Shown here: positions 44,033 through 53,946 of the stretch, piece after piece
How positions within the stretch are numbered: position 1 is the stretch's first letter
Layout of the letters: each line of letters opens with the position of its first letter
NCBI RefSeq assembly: GCF_030689645.1
Contig: NZ_JAUYFU010000086.1
Span: 1 to 64,000 of the forward strand
DNA from: Humidesulfovibrio sp.
GTDB lineage: Bacteria; Desulfobacterota; Desulfovibrionia; Desulfovibrionales; Desulfovibrionaceae
DNA length: 64,000 nucleotides
Direction: 5' to 3'
The notes under the pieces: model-generated
What the model saw: only the letters and a program-made list of their open reading frames with translations
Told to the model about the DNA's origin: nothing
Database searches by the model: none
Translations under genes and position numbers: made by a program

Positions 44033-45958
44033 ATGCCGGTCATTATGGGCACAGCCGGTCACATCGACCACGGCAAGACCACGCTGGTGAAGGCCCTCAC
44101 CGGCATCGACTGCGACCGCCTGGCCGAGGAGAAGAAACGCGGCATCACCATCGAGCTGGGCTTCGCCTTCATGGACCTGCCCCCGGCCAAGGGGGGCAAG
44201 GGGGGGCCGCGAAGGCTCGGCGTGGTGGACGTTCCAGGCCATGAGCGCTTTGTGAAGAACATGGTGGCGGGCGCTGCGGGCATCGATTTCGTGGTTCTGG
44301 TCATCGCCGCGGACGAGGGCATCATGCCCCAGACGCGTGAGCACTTGGAAATTTGCTCGCTGCTGGGCATCAAGACTGGCGTGGTGGCCCTGACGAAAGT
44401 TGACATGGTTGAGCCGGACTGGCTGGCCATGGTGAAGGAGGAAGTGGCGGGCTACCTTCAGGGCAGTTTCCTGGAGGGCGCGCCAATGGTTCCCGTTTCC
44501 GCCCACACCGGGGCCGGGCTTCCCGAACTCAAAGACGAGCTGGCCAAGCTGGCGGACGCCTTTCAGCCGCACCGGCGCACGGACCTGTTCCGCCTGCCAG
44601 TGGATCGCGTGTTCACCATGAAGGGCTACGGCACCGTTGTCACCGGCACCCTGGTGTCCGGCAAGGTCAAGGTGGGCGACGATATCACCGTATATCCTGG
44701 CGGCTTGCCCTCAAAGGTGCGCACCCTGCAATCCCACGGGGCCCAGGTTGAGGATGTTCACGCGGGCAGTCGCACGGCGGTGAACCTCACGGGCCTCGAA
44801 GTGGAGCAGCTCTCCCGCGGCGATGTGCTGGCCCGGCCCGGCACGCTTTTCCCCAGCCTGTTCTGGGACGTGGAGCTTACCTGCCTCAAGAGTTCGCCGC
44901 GCTCCATCAAGCACCGCAAGGAGGTGCACTTCCACCATGGCGCGCGCGAGGTCATGGCCCGCGTGTACATGCTAGAGGGCGAAGCCCTGGAGCCCGGGCA
45001 GACCGCCATGTGCCGCATCCGCTTCACGGAACCCCTGGCTGGAGTTTATGGAGACCGCGTGGTGGCGCGCTCGTTTTCGCCATTGCGCACCATCGCCGGC
45101 GGGCGGCTGTTGAACCCCCTGCCGCACAGGGTGAAGCGCTTCAGCCCTGCAGTGGAGACACTGCGCAGCCTGGGCCAGAGCGCGCCAGAGGGCATCGTGC
45201 TGGGCCAGCTCAGCCTGGCTGGGACAGCGGGCCTGACCTTTGCGGAGCTGTTGGTGGCCACGAGCATGGAGTCCAAGGCTCTGGACAAGGCCTTGCAGCT
45301 CATGGGGGGGCGCCAGGAGGCCTATCTCGTTGATCGTGAGGCCCGGGCTTATGTTTCTGGCCAGGTGGCGCAGCAGCTGTCTGACGGCCTTCTGGCGCAT
45401 CTGGCCGACTATCACGTCCGCGAGCCCATGAAGCCCGGCGTGGCGCGCGGCGGACTGGCCTCAACCTGGGGCCGCAAGCTCTCGCCCAAGCTTTTCCATC
45501 TGGTGCTGGAGAGCCTGCTTCGCAAGGGGGCCATCGCCGCCGAGGCTGAGATCCTGCGCCTGCCCGGACACAAGGTGTCCCTGGCGGGAGATGCCGCGTC
45601 CTTGCGCCAGAAGCTTTTGGACGCTTACGAGGCGGGCGGCGAGACTCCGCCGAATCTCAAGGACGTGCTTGAGCCGCTGAATCTGACCTTCAAGGAGGCT
45701 GCGCCTGTGTTCAAGGTGCTGCTCGACGAGGGGCGGCTGGTGAAGGTGAAGGAAGAGATGTATTTCGCCAAGGCGGCCCTCGACGCGGTCATCGAGCGCA
45801 CGCGGGCGTTCTTTGTCGACCATGAGGAGATGACGCCCCAGGACTTCCGCGAGGTGTCCAAGCTTTCGCGCAAGTACGCCATTCCGCTTTTGGAGCACTT
45901 CGACAAAGAGAAGCTCACCGTGCGCGTGGGCGATAATCGCCGCTGGCGCAAGCGGTAG
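44033..45958 (+). CDS. selB: Selenocysteine-specific translation elongation factor SelB
   Basis: A 641-aa GTPase from ATG 44033, with GGGAG upstream. It delivers Sec-tRNA(Sec) to UGA codons followed by a SECIS hairpin. The G domain shows [35 protein letters not shown] and [13 protein letters not shown]; the tRNA-binding middle contains [20 protein letters not shown]. The C-terminal 250 residues form the winged-helix repeats that bind SECIS RNA, ending [19 protein letters not shown]. It is intact, in contrast to the neighbouring selA. Its presence shows that Sec decoding was, or is, used by this organism. Confidence 0.95.
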   Translation: MPVIMGTAGHIDHGKTTLVKALTGIDCDRLAEEKKRGITIELGFAFMDLPPAKGGKGGPRRLGVVDVPGHERFVKNMVAGAAGIDFVVLVIAADEGIMPQTREHLEICSLLGIKTGVVALTKVDMVEPDWLAMVKEEVAGYLQGSFLEGAPMVPVSAHTGAGLPELKDELAKLADAFQPHRRTDLFRLPVDRVFTMKGYGTVVTGTLVSGKVKVGDDITVYPGGLPSKVRTLQSHGAQVEDVHAGSRTAVNLTGLEVEQLSRGDVLARPGTLFPSLFWDVELTCLKSSPRSIKHRKEVHFHHGAREVMARVYMLEGEALEPGQTAMCRIRFTEPLAGVYGDRVVARSFSPLRTIAGGRLLNPLPHRVKRFSPAVETLRSLGQSAPEGIVLGQLSLAGTAGLTFAELLVATSMESKALDKALQLMGGRQEAYLVDREARAYVSGQVAQQLSDGLLAHLADYHVREPMKPGVARGGLASTWGRKLSPKLFHLVLESLLRKGAIAAEAEILRLPGHKVSLAGDAASLRQKLLDAYEAGGETPPNLKDVLEPLNLTFKEAAPVFKVLLDEGRLVKVKEEMYFAKAALDAVIERTRAFFVDHEEMTPQDFREVSKLSRKYAIPLLEHFDKEKLTVRVGDNRRWRKR

Positions 45959-46078
45959 GAATCAATGAATATTAATCTTAGTTGCTTTTCGGTGCGGACT
46001 TGCGCAGAGTGCCGCGCGAACGCGGTATCTGCGCTTTTGCCGGGGCTGCATCCGTTGGGGTTGGCGGGCAAAAGAAAA

Positions 46079-46102
46079 AGGCCCCGCGCATGCGCAGGGC
46101 CT
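46079..46102 (-). terminator. Terminator of tRNA-His
   Basis: AGGCCC-c-GCGC-AT-GCGC-a-GGGCCT is a near-perfect palindrome followed on the minus strand by TTTTCTTTT. It lies just downstream of tRNA-His. The plus-strand side has no T-run, so it does not clearly terminate selB. Confidence 0.82.
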
Positions 46103-46114
46103 CTGACTACTCGG

Positions 46115-46191
46115 TGGGGTGAATGAAGGGGCTTGAACCCTCGGCCCCCAGGGCCACAACCTGGTGCTCTGCCAACTGAGCTACATTCACC
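46115..46191 (-). tRNA. tRNA-His (anticodon GTG)
   Basis: A complete cloverleaf on the minus strand: acceptor GTGAATG with the extra 5' G (G-1) typical of tRNA-His, D-arm TAGCTCAGTTGGCAGAGC, anticodon arm CCAGG-TTGTGGC-CCTGG and T-arm GAGGGTTCAAGCCCCTT. The CCA end is encoded. A terminator follows. Confidence 0.95.
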
Positions 46192-46299
46192 GCAAGAGGA
46201 AGAATCGTTTATATGAAGGCTGGCCCGGCGGTCAAGAACTAAATCCAGAATATTACGGACAGGGGCAAAAAACTCTGGCCGAAGCCCAAAGGAAACACC

Positions 46300-47553
46300 A
46301 TGGACAAGCTCATCATCGAAGGCGGCGTGCCCCTGAAAGGCACCATCCAGGTCAGCGGCTCAAAAAATGCGGCTCTGCCCATCCTCACCGCCTGCCTGCT
46401 GGCCAAGGGGCCGGTGCGGCTCACCAACGTGCCGCGGCTGCGCGACATCAACACCACCTTGAAGCTCCTGAATATCCTTGGTTGCGAGACCACCTTCGAG
46501 GACAACGTGGTGACCGCCCATGTGCGCGAGCTGAAGCCCGAGGCCCCCTATGAACTGGTGAAGACCATGCGCGCCTCTGTGCTGTGCCTGGGGCCGCTTC
46601 TGGGCCTGCTGGGAGAGGCCAAGGTGGCCCTGCCCGGCGGCTGCGCCATTGGCGCGCGTCCCGTCGACCTGCACTTGAAGGCGCTGGAGCGCATGGGCGC
46701 CAAGTTCATCCTTGATTCCGGATATATCCACGGCATTTGCGGCGGGCTCATCGGCGCGCGCATTATGTTCGACTTTCCCACCGTGGGCGGCACCGAGAAC
46801 CTGCTCATGGCCGCCAGCGTGGCCAAGGGCTGCACCATTCTGGAAAACTGCGCCCGCGAGCCCGAAGTGGTCGATCTGGCGAATTTCCTCATCGCCATGG
46901 GCGCGAAGATCAAGGGCGCTGGCACCAGCGTCATCGAGGTCGAAGGCGTGCGCGAACTGAAGGGCTGCGAGTATCGGGTCATGCCCGACCGTATCGAGGC
47001 GGGCACCTATCTGGTGGCCGGGGCCATCACCGACGGCGAGCTCAAGCTCATCGACTGCCCTACCGCCGACCTGGACGCCCTCATCGCCAAGCTGCGCGAA
47101 ATGAATGTGTCCGTGGAGGACCAGACCGACGGCAGCGTGTTGGTGCGGCGCAACGGCCCGCTCATGGGCGTGGATGTCGTCACCCAGCCGCACCCCGGCT
47201 TTCCCACGGACATGCAGGCCCAGGTCATGGCCCTCATGTGCGTGGCCGAGGGCGCAGGCTCCATTCAGGAGAAGATCTTCGAGAACCGCTTCATGCACGT
47301 GTCCGAGCTGGGCCGCATGGGCGCGCGCATCACCCTGAAGGACCGCACGGCCATGGTGCGAGGCGTGGAGCAGCTGGAAGGCGCTCCGGTCATGGCCTCC
47401 GACCTGCGCGCCAGCGCCTCCCTGGTGCTCGCCGGGCTGGTGGCCAAGGGCACCACGGAAATTCAGCGCATCTATCACCTGGATCGTGGTTACGAGCGCA
47501 TGGAGGAGAAGCTCTCCGCCGTGGGCGCGCGCATCCGCCGGGAAAAGGAATAA
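46300..47553 (+). CDS. murA: UDP-N-acetylglucosamine 1-carboxyvinyltransferase
   Basis: A 417-aa enzyme that transfers enolpyruvate from PEP to UDP-GlcNAc, the first committed step of peptidoglycan synthesis. The N-terminus [20 protein letters not shown] and [15 protein letters not shown] are diagnostic. The loop [20 protein letters not shown] holds the catalytic Cys that fosfomycin alkylates, so the enzyme should be fosfomycin-sensitive. The C-terminus has [20 protein letters not shown]-type and [17 protein letters not shown] segments. It lies 35 nt upstream of comEC. Confidence 0.96.
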   Translation: MDKLIIEGGVPLKGTIQVSGSKNAALPILTACLLAKGPVRLTNVPRLRDINTTLKLLNILGCETTFEDNVVTAHVRELKPEAPYELVKTMRASVLCLGPLLGLLGEAKVALPGGCAIGARPVDLHLKALERMGAKFILDSGYIHGICGGLIGARIMFDFPTVGGTENLLMAASVAKGCTILENCAREPEVVDLANFLIAMGAKIKGAGTSVIEVEGVRELKGCEYRVMPDRIEAGTYLVAGAITDGELKLIDCPTADLDALIAKLREMNVSVEDQTDGSVLVRRNGPLMGVDVVTQPHPGFPTDMQAQVMALMCVAEGAGSIQEKIFENRFMHVSELGRMGARITLKDRTAMVRGVEQLEGAPVMASDLRASASLVLAGLVAKGTTEIQRIYHLDRGYERMEEKLSAVGARIRREKE

Positions 47554-47588
47554 TCCGCCAGGTCTGAACCCAGCCAGCCGGATATTCA

Positions 47589-50108
47589 GTGCGGGCCAGC
47601 CAGCTACAGAACGCCGGTGTGGGGGGAGCAGGTGCGACCCCGCCCGGCCTGCTGGCCTGGCAGATTTACTTTTTGGCCTATGTGGCGGGCATCTGGGCGC
47701 TCAGGCACCCGGAGCCCGCCTTGGCCGCCACAGCCTTCTTGTGGCTCGGCCTCATGCTTTTCCGTAGGCCGGGCATTCTGCCCGGCCTCGTTTCGCTGAC
47801 CTTTGCCGCCGCCTGCTTCGTCGGCGGCCACGCCCACGCCCGCCTTGTCCTGCCAGATGTCCCCGCCTCTGTGCCCTCCCAGGTCGGCGAGGCTGCAAAG
47901 GTGCGGCTCTCCGGGCGTGTGGCTGCCGTGGCGGACAAGGCTTATGGCCGCATCGAGGTGCTGCTGGAGGACGCCAGCGCAACCGTTATCCCAAAACCTG
48001 AGCGCGGCGCGGACGAGGATACTCCGGCGGTTGTTCAGCCAATGGCGCAGCCCCTGGCCGTGCCGGGGCGCGTCGCCTGGGACTGGGACGAGCCGACTTA
48101 CCGGCCCGCGCCAGGGCAAACGGTGGACGCCGTGCTGCGGCTGCGGCCCGTGCACGGCTTCGCCAACGCGGGTGGGCCGGATTTCGAATGGCAGCAGCGC
48201 TTGCGCGGGGTTTTCTTCCGCGCCTACACGCGCGGCCCGGAGGTGGAGGCCGCATGGGGGCCGCGCCCTGCGAGTTTCTGGTGGGACCTGCGCGAGGGCC
48301 TGCGGGACCGGCTCCTTTCGCATCTGCCGGACACCCAGGGCTCGGCCATAGTGCTGGGTCTGCTGCTGGGCGACCGCTCGCGCATCAACCAGGGCGTTAC
48401 CGAGGAATTGCGCACTGCCGGGCTCTCGCACACTCTGGCCTTGTCCGGCCTGAACGTGGTCTACGTGGCTGTGCTGGGCCTGGGGTTGGCATGGGCTCTT
48501 GGGTTGGCCTGGCCCGGACTTTTCCTGCGCATCCCGCGCCAGAAGCTGGCGATCCTTTTGTCTTTTCCGCTTGTGGCGGCCTACGTGTGGCTGGGACAGG
48601 GCAGCCCGTCCCTGGTGCGTTCGGCCTGGATGTTCGGCTTTTGGGGTCTGCTTCTGCTGCTGGACCGGGGCCGCGCTTTGGTGGATGGGCTGTTTCTGGC
48701 TCTGGTGCTCATCGTGGTCTGGGATCCCCTTTCCGTGTATGACGTGAGCCTGCAGATGTCCGCCGTGGCCGTGGCCGGGCTGGCGTTTCTGTATCCCTGG
48801 CTGAACGGCTTTGTGCCTCATGCGCACGGGGCTTTGGCGCGCTGCCTTCGCCTGGCGTGGGACGCCTTTGCCTTGACCCTTTCAGCCAATCTGGCGCTCC
48901 TGCCGGTCAGCATCTGGTACTTCGGCTCCTATCCGCCAAACTTCCTGCTTAATCTGCCCTGGCTGCCAGTGCAGGGGCTGGTGGTGCAGGTGCTGGCCAT
49001 GGCGGGCCTGGGGCTTGCGCCCGTGCCGGGCCTGGATGGCGTGGCCGGGTGGCTGCTTACGGCTGCTTCTGGTGTGCAGGACTGGATGCTGGCGGTCTTG
49101 CACGCATTGATCGTGGACGGCTGGTTCCCTACTTGGGCGCTTTTGCGGCCCCTGTGGCCGGAGCTTCTGGGCGCTTCGGCGGTGCTGGCCTTGGCCCCGT
49201 TCTGCTGGCCCAGGCAGCGTACCTTGCCCCTGGCCTTGCTGCTGGGCGGGCTTCTGCTCATGGCTTGGCCGCACGCGGCTTTGCTGTTTGATGACGCTCG
49301 CGACGAGGTGCGCCTGACCGTGCTCGACGTGGGCCAGTCCCAGGCTGTGCTGGTGACAGCGCCGGGCGGACGCCGGGTGCTGGTGGACGGAGGCGGGGCC
49401 ATGAGCCGCACCTTTGACATTGGGCGCTCCGTGGTCGGACCCGCGCTGGCCTGGGGAAGGGCTCCCAGGCTCGACGCCGTTGTCATGAGCCACCCGGACG
49501 CGGACCACGCGCAAGGGCTGGCCTGGATTCTGCGGCAATTTTCCGTGCAGCGTTTTTTGACCAACGGGCGGTGGCCCGGAGGCCAGTTGGCTGAGGCTAT
49601 GGACGCAGCGCTGGTTGAAGGGGTTTCTGGCGGTGCGCTGAAGGCCGAGGTCATGTCTGCGGGCGACAGGCTTGATCTTGGTTCTGGCGTGGTGCTGGAG
49701 GCCCTGCACCCTGCTCTGGGATACGAGGGCAGGGGCGCCAACGACAATTCACTGGTTTTGCGCCTGGTCTGGCGCGGCGTGCCCCTTGCGTTGTTGCCGG
49801 GCGATGTCCAGCGCGATGGCATTGAGGACATGCTTGCGCGGGGAAGCAACATGCGCGCAGGCGTGCTGCTGCTGCCGCACCATGGCTCGAAGTCCAGTCT
49901 GTCGGGTCTGCTCTACGAGGCCGTCGGCCCGGATAGGGCGCTGGTGAGCTGCGGATTTCAGAACCAGCACCGCTTCCCCAACAAAGATGTGGTGGAGGAG
50001 CTGGCAGGGCGCGGCGTCGAAGTATCTGGAACGCCGGAGAACGGCATGATGGAGCTGGTCTGGCGGGCGCCTGGACGGGATTTCAACTTGCGGGCAGTTC
50101 GCCCTTGA
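47589..50108 (+). CDS. comEC: ComEC/Rec2-type DNA uptake channel
   Basis: An 839-aa inner-membrane protein starting at GTG 47589. The N-terminal part has a DUF4131-like region. The Competence domain follows (GSAIVLGLLLGDRSRINQGV, RTAGLSHTLALSGLNVVYVA) with multiple helices. The C-terminal MBL domain has DVGQSQAVLVTAPGGRRVLV, VVMSHPDADHAQGL and LLLPHHGSKSSLSGLL. It would import single-stranded DNA in natural transformation. Its 3' end overlaps the convergent GGDEF-EAL gene by 26 nt. No other com genes are in the window, so actual competence is unproven. Confidence 0.92.
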   Translation: MRASQLQNAGVGGAGATPPGLLAWQIYFLAYVAGIWALRHPEPALAATAFLWLGLMLFRRPGILPGLVSLTFAAACFVGGHAHARLVLPDVPASVPSQVGEAAKVRLSGRVAAVADKAYGRIEVLLEDASATVIPKPERGADEDTPAVVQPMAQPLAVPGRVAWDWDEPTYRPAPGQTVDAVLRLRPVHGFANAGGPDFEWQQRLRGVFFRAYTRGPEVEAAWGPRPASFWWDLREGLRDRLLSHLPDTQGSAIVLGLLLGDRSRINQGVTEELRTAGLSHTLALSGLNVVYVAVLGLGLAWALGLAWPGLFLRIPRQKLAILLSFPLVAAYVWLGQGSPSLVRSAWMFGFWGLLLLLDRGRALVDGLFLALVLIVVWDPLSVYDVSLQMSAVAVAGLAFLYPWLNGFVPHAHGALARCLRLAWDAFALTLSANLALLPVSIWYFGSYPPNFLLNLPWLPVQGLVVQVLAMAGLGLAPVPGLDGVAGWLLTAASGVQDWMLAVLHALIVDGWFPTWALLRPLWPELLGASAVLALAPFCWPRQRTLPLALLLGGLLLMAWPHAALLFDDARDEVRLTVLDVGQSQAVLVTAPGGRRVLVDGGGAMSRTFDIGRSVVGPALAWGRAPRLDAVVMSHPDADHAQGLAWILRQFSVQRFLTNGRWPGGQLAEAMDAALVEGVSGGALKAEVMSAGDRLDLGSGVVLEALHPALGYEGRGANDNSLVLRLVWRGVPLALLPGDVQRDGIEDMLARGSNMRAGVLLLPHHGSKSSLSGLLYEAVGPDRALVSCGFQNQHRFPNKDVVEELAGRGVEVSGTPENGMMELVWRAPGRDFNLRAVRP

Positions 50109-52677
50109 GGCGTGGCTCTGCCGGAGTCTGGGCGCTGCTGACCAGGTATTCCCAGGCTTGCTGCGCGGGCAGTGGCTTGGAATACAGGTAGCCCTGGGCA
50201 AATTCGCAGTGCAGGCTGCGCAGCAGTTCGCTCTGGCCCACGCGCTCCACGCCCTCGGCGATGACCTGAAGTTGGAGGGAGTGGGCCAGGCTGATGATGG
50301 CCTTGACTATCTCCAGCCCTTCCGGGCCGAGTTCGATGCGCTTGATGAAGGACAGGTCGATCTTGAGGGTGTCGAGGGGGAATTGCTGCAGGCTGCTCAT
50401 GGACGAATAGCCCGTGCCGAAGTCGTCCAGGGACAGGGCGATGCCCAGGGCCTTGAGTCTGCGAAGCTTGTCCACCGCGCTGGCGGCGTTGTCCATAATG
50501 GCCGATTCCGTGATTTCGAGCTTCAGGGCGTTGGGCGGCAGGCCGGTTTCGGCCAGCACGGTTTTTACTGTCTCAACCAGGGTCGGGTCCGAGAACTGCC
50601 GGGGCGAAAGGTTGACGCTCATGACCAGATTGCGGGCTTGTGGCAAGTTCTCGCGCCATTCATGAAGGGTCTGGCTGGCCTCACGCAACACCATCATGCC
50701 GATGTCCACGATGAGGCCGGTGTCCTCTGCAACGGGGATGAACTCTGCGGGCGAGATCAGCCCCTTGAGCGGGTGGTTCCAGCGGATCAACGCCTCAAAG
50801 CCCTGCAAGGTTGCCTTGCCGTTCATCTGCACAATGGGCTGGTAGACAAGGAAAAATTCGCCACGACCAATGGCCCGGCGCAGGTCTGTCTCCAGAACAA
50901 GAAGTCTGCTGGCGCGGTCCAGCATGCCCTGGGTGAATGCCTTGAAGCGGTTTCGCCCTGCCTTTTTTGCCTGGTGCATGGCCACGTTGGCGTTGCGCAA
51001 GAGGTCTGCGGGTGTTTCCGCGCCCTGCATGCCCAGTGTTATGCCCAGGCTGGCGGTGAGCTGGATCTCGTGTCCGCCCAGCATGAAGGGCTGGCGGAGG
51101 GTCTGGCGGATGCGCTGCACGGCCTGGATGGTCTCGCGCGGGGAGGCAAGCTCCTCCAGGATGATGACGAACTCATCGCCGCCGAAACGCGACACTGTGT
51201 CAAAGGAGCGAATGCTGCTGCGCAGCATATCGGCCACGGCGATGAGCACCTGGTCGCCGAAGGCATGGCCCAGGCTGTCATTCAGCACCTTGAAGCGGTC
51301 CAGGTCGAGGAAGATGACGGAGAAACAGGATGGTTTGCGGCGACGGCTGCGCTCCATGGCCTGCTGGATGCGGTCCAGGCACAGGGTGCGGTTGGCGAGT
51401 CCTGTGAGAGGGTCGTGCAGGGCCAGGTGGCGCAGCTGGATCTCCATCTCTTTTCGGTCGGTGATGTCGCGCAGGGAAATGCGGCTGCCGAGGGATCCGC
51501 CGTTGCCTCCCATGACCTCGCGCTTCACCTCGTTTACCCAGCGCAGGGAGCCGTTCTTGTGGTGGATGCGGTAGTCCAGGGATTCGTCGTCGATGCTGAG
51601 GGCGTGGAACTGCCGCCAGGATGTCAGGTCGGCCTCATGGACCAGTTCTTCAAGGCCCAGCGGCCTGGACAGGAAATAGTCGCGCGGGTAGCCGGTGATG
51701 CGCTCGCACGAGGGACTTACGTAGAGCATCGCCCCCGTGGGGCTGATCCAGCACTCCATGCCGTGGGTGTACTCGGCCACGATGCGGTGGCGGTCCTCGC
51801 TCTCATGCAGGGCCAGTTCGGTCTGCACCTGGCGGGTTATGTCAACGGCGATGCCGCCCACCGCGAAGGGCTTGCCGTTTTCCATGAGCGGGAACTTTGT
51901 GGTTTGAAAATGGATGGTTTCGCCATGTCCATGGTGGGCCGTCTCCAGTGTCAGGAGTGGTTGTCCCTCCCTGAGAACATAACTGTCATTTTCGTTCAGC
52001 GAATTCGCCACCTTTTCTGGCCACAGCTCCCAGTCGGTCTTGCCAACGATCTCCGAGATGGGGCGGTTAAGGACTCGGGCGAAGGCGGGGTTGCAGAACA
52101 GGAAACGGCCCTGCGCATCCTTGGCGAAGGTTAGGGCGGGCGAATTGTCTATAAACATGGTGAAAAGTTGGCGGCTTTTGTTCAGTTCCGCTTCGATCAT
52201 CAGCCGCACGGTTACGTCGCGGGCGATGACCACGGCATAACCCTTGCCCGCAAAGGAGTGCAGGGTGACCGTGATTTCGATGGGCACGCTGCGGCCTGCA
52301 CCGCCGGAAAGGGCAGTGATGATGTGCCCGTTGCGGAACTGCACCTGCCCTGTGGCTACGCCTTCAGTTTCCAACGCCCCGGCGTAGCGCGCGGCGATCT
52401 CCTGCGGAAAGAAGCGCGAAATGCCCTCGCCCAGCACTTGGTCCCGTGAAAGGCCCAGCATCATGAGCGCGGTTTCGTTGACGTCGGCCACGGTCCAATC
52501 GTCGGTGAGAAACATGAAGATGGCGTCGTTGGCGTGGTCAACCACAGCGCGGAAACGCTCCAGCTCATCCAGTTTGCGGCGCAGCTCCGGGTAATAGCTC
52601 TTGGCCATGGAGCGCTCGCCCAGGCCGATGAGCCTGTCGCGCAGGGAGTGCCCGTTCTTCTGGTTCTCAGAGGGCAT
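50083..52677 (-). CDS. PAS-GGDEF-EAL cyclic-di-GMP signalling protein
   Basis: An 864-aa protein without obvious membrane helices. Residues about 35-430 hold three PAS-like sensor modules (VVDHANDAIFMFLTDDWTVA, MFIDNSPALTFAKDAQGRFL, CWISPTGAMLYVSPSCERIT). The diguanylate cyclase domain follows with an intact RFGGDEFVIIL. The phosphodiesterase domain begins FEALIRWNHPLKGLISPAEF and contains LDDFGTGYSSMSSLQQFPLD. Both catalytic motifs are complete, so it could make or break c-di-GMP depending on the sensory input. It overlaps the upstream alcohol dehydrogenase gene by 11 nt and the convergent comEC by 26 nt. Confidence 0.93.
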   Translation of the reverse strand: MPSENQKNGHSLRDRLIGLGERSMAKSYYPELRRKLDELERFRAVVDHANDAIFMFLTDDWTVADVNETALMMLGLSRDQVLGEGISRFFPQEIAARYAGALETEGVATGQVQFRNGHIITALSGGAGRSVPIEITVTLHSFAGKGYAVVIARDVTVRLMIEAELNKSRQLFTMFIDNSPALTFAKDAQGRFLFCNPAFARVLNRPISEIVGKTDWELWPEKVANSLNENDSYVLREGQPLLTLETAHHGHGETIHFQTTKFPLMENGKPFAVGGIAVDITRQVQTELALHESEDRHRIVAEYTHGMECWISPTGAMLYVSPSCERITGYPRDYFLSRPLGLEELVHEADLTSWRQFHALSIDDESLDYRIHHKNGSLRWVNEVKREVMGGNGGSLGSRISLRDITDRKEMEIQLRHLALHDPLTGLANRTLCLDRIQQAMERSRRRKPSCFSVIFLDLDRFKVLNDSLGHAFGDQVLIAVADMLRSSIRSFDTVSRFGGDEFVIILEELASPRETIQAVQRIRQTLRQPFMLGGHEIQLTASLGITLGMQGAETPADLLRNANVAMHQAKKAGRNRFKAFTQGMLDRASRLLVLETDLRRAIGRGEFFLVYQPIVQMNGKATLQGFEALIRWNHPLKGLISPAEFIPVAEDTGLIVDIGMMVLREASQTLHEWRENLPQARNLVMSVNLSPRQFSDPTLVETVKTVLAETGLPPNALKLEITESAIMDNAASAVDKLRRLKALGIALSLDDFGTGYSSMSSLQQFPLDTLKIDLSFIKRIELGPEGLEIVKAIISLAHSLQLQVIAEGVERVGQSELLRSLHCEFAQGYLYSKPLPAQQAWEYLVSSAQTPAEPRLKGELPAS

Positions 52678-53836
52678 TTTGGTACACGGCGCGTATGTCT
52701 CCCGCCGTGGGGGCCTTGGGGTTGGTAACCATGCAGGGGTCGTTCATGGCAAATGCCGTGAGCCCATCCAGGTGGGCCGGGGTGACGCCCAGGGAGGCCA
52801 GGCCTTCGGTGGTGCCGACGGCGGCCTTGAGGGCGCGCACCTGGGCCAGCACGGCCTGAAGTTTGTCGTCGTGGCTGGCCGAGGGTGATAGTCGCGCGCC
52901 CATGGCCTGGGCGATGTCTGCGTACCGGTCCGGCGCGGAGTCGAAGTTGTAGGCGATGACGTGGTCAAGCAGCATGGCGTTGCACTGGCCGTGGGGCAGG
53001 TCCATGAGTCCGCCCAGACTATGGGCCATGGCGTGCACAGCGCCCAGGATGGCGTTTGAGAACGCCAGGCCAGCGTACATGCTCCCGAGCATCATGCCCG
53101 CGCGGGCCTCGGCGTCTTCTGGCCGGGTGATCGCCCGCGGCAGGTGCCGCGCAATGCGCTTTACGGCCTCCAGGGCGAAGAGGTCGGTGGTGGGGCCGTG
53201 GGCGTTGGACACGTAGGCTTCTATGGCGTGTGTCAGCGCGTCCACGCCGGTATGGGCCGTAAGATTCGGCGGCATGCTCAGGGTCAGCAGGGGGTCGATG
53301 AGCGCAACATCCGGCACCATGGCCTTGCTGACGATGGCGATTTTAACCTTGCGCGTGGTGTCGTTGATGATGGCGAATTGAGATACATCGGCGGAGCTGC
53401 CCGCCGTTGTGGGGACGCAGATGAGGGGGGGGCCGGGGTTTGCCACATTGTCAACACCCTCAAACTCCAGCACATTACAATCGTTGGACACCACGATGCC
53501 GATGCCCTTGGCGCAGTCCATGGGGCTGCCGCCGCCCACGGCCACGATGGAGTCGCAGGCCTTGGCCCGGAACATCTCCGCTCCGTGCATGACCTCGAAG
53601 TCGCGCGGGTTGGCGTGCACGTCCGAGAACAGCTCCAATTTGACGCCCGCAGTGTGGATGCTGTCCAAGACGCCGGGAAACCAGGGCAGTTCTAGGATGC
53701 CTGGGTCTGTGACGAGCAGCACCCTGCGCGCGCCAAGGTTTTGCACGTACCTGCCCGCAAGGGAGGCGGCGCCAGCGCCAAATACTGATTCCGGAGCAAG
53801 AAACTTGCGCAGTTCAAGCAGTGACGCTGTATGCAT
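52667..53836 (-). CDS. Iron-containing alcohol dehydrogenase
   Basis: A 389-aa group III alcohol dehydrogenase from ATG 53836, with GGAGGAG upstream. The NAD-binding part has DSIVAVGGGSPMDCAKGIGI and CVPTTAGSSADVSQFAII. The iron ligands fall in HTGVDALTHAIEAYVSNAHG and VHAMAHSLGGLMDLPHGQCN. Such enzymes are abundant in Desulfovibrio, where ethanol and other alcohols are electron donors or products. The substrate cannot be told from sequence. The GGDEF-EAL gene starts inside its last codons, so the two form one transcript. Confidence 0.92.
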   Translation of the reverse strand: MHTASLLELRKFLAPESVFGAGAASLAGRYVQNLGARRVLLVTDPGILELPWFPGVLDSIHTAGVKLELFSDVHANPRDFEVMHGAEMFRAKACDSIVAVGGGSPMDCAKGIGIVVSNDCNVLEFEGVDNVANPGPPLICVPTTAGSSADVSQFAIINDTTRKVKIAIVSKAMVPDVALIDPLLTLSMPPNLTAHTGVDALTHAIEAYVSNAHGPTTDLFALEAVKRIARHLPRAITRPEDAEARAGMMLGSMYAGLAFSNAILGAVHAMAHSLGGLMDLPHGQCNAMLLDHVIAYNFDSAPDRYADIAQAMGARLSPSASHDDKLQAVLAQVRALKAAVGTTEGLASLGVTPAHLDGLTAFAMNDPCMVTNPKAPTAGDIRAVYQNAL

Positions 53837-53946
53837 GGCGCTCCTCCGTCCGGAAGTTCTGTACGTATCATGTGCTGAGTTTACATCACCTTCTACTCCA
53901 GCATTATGACGAATGGAAGAGGGTTTGGATAATTCTCGCAAAGTGA

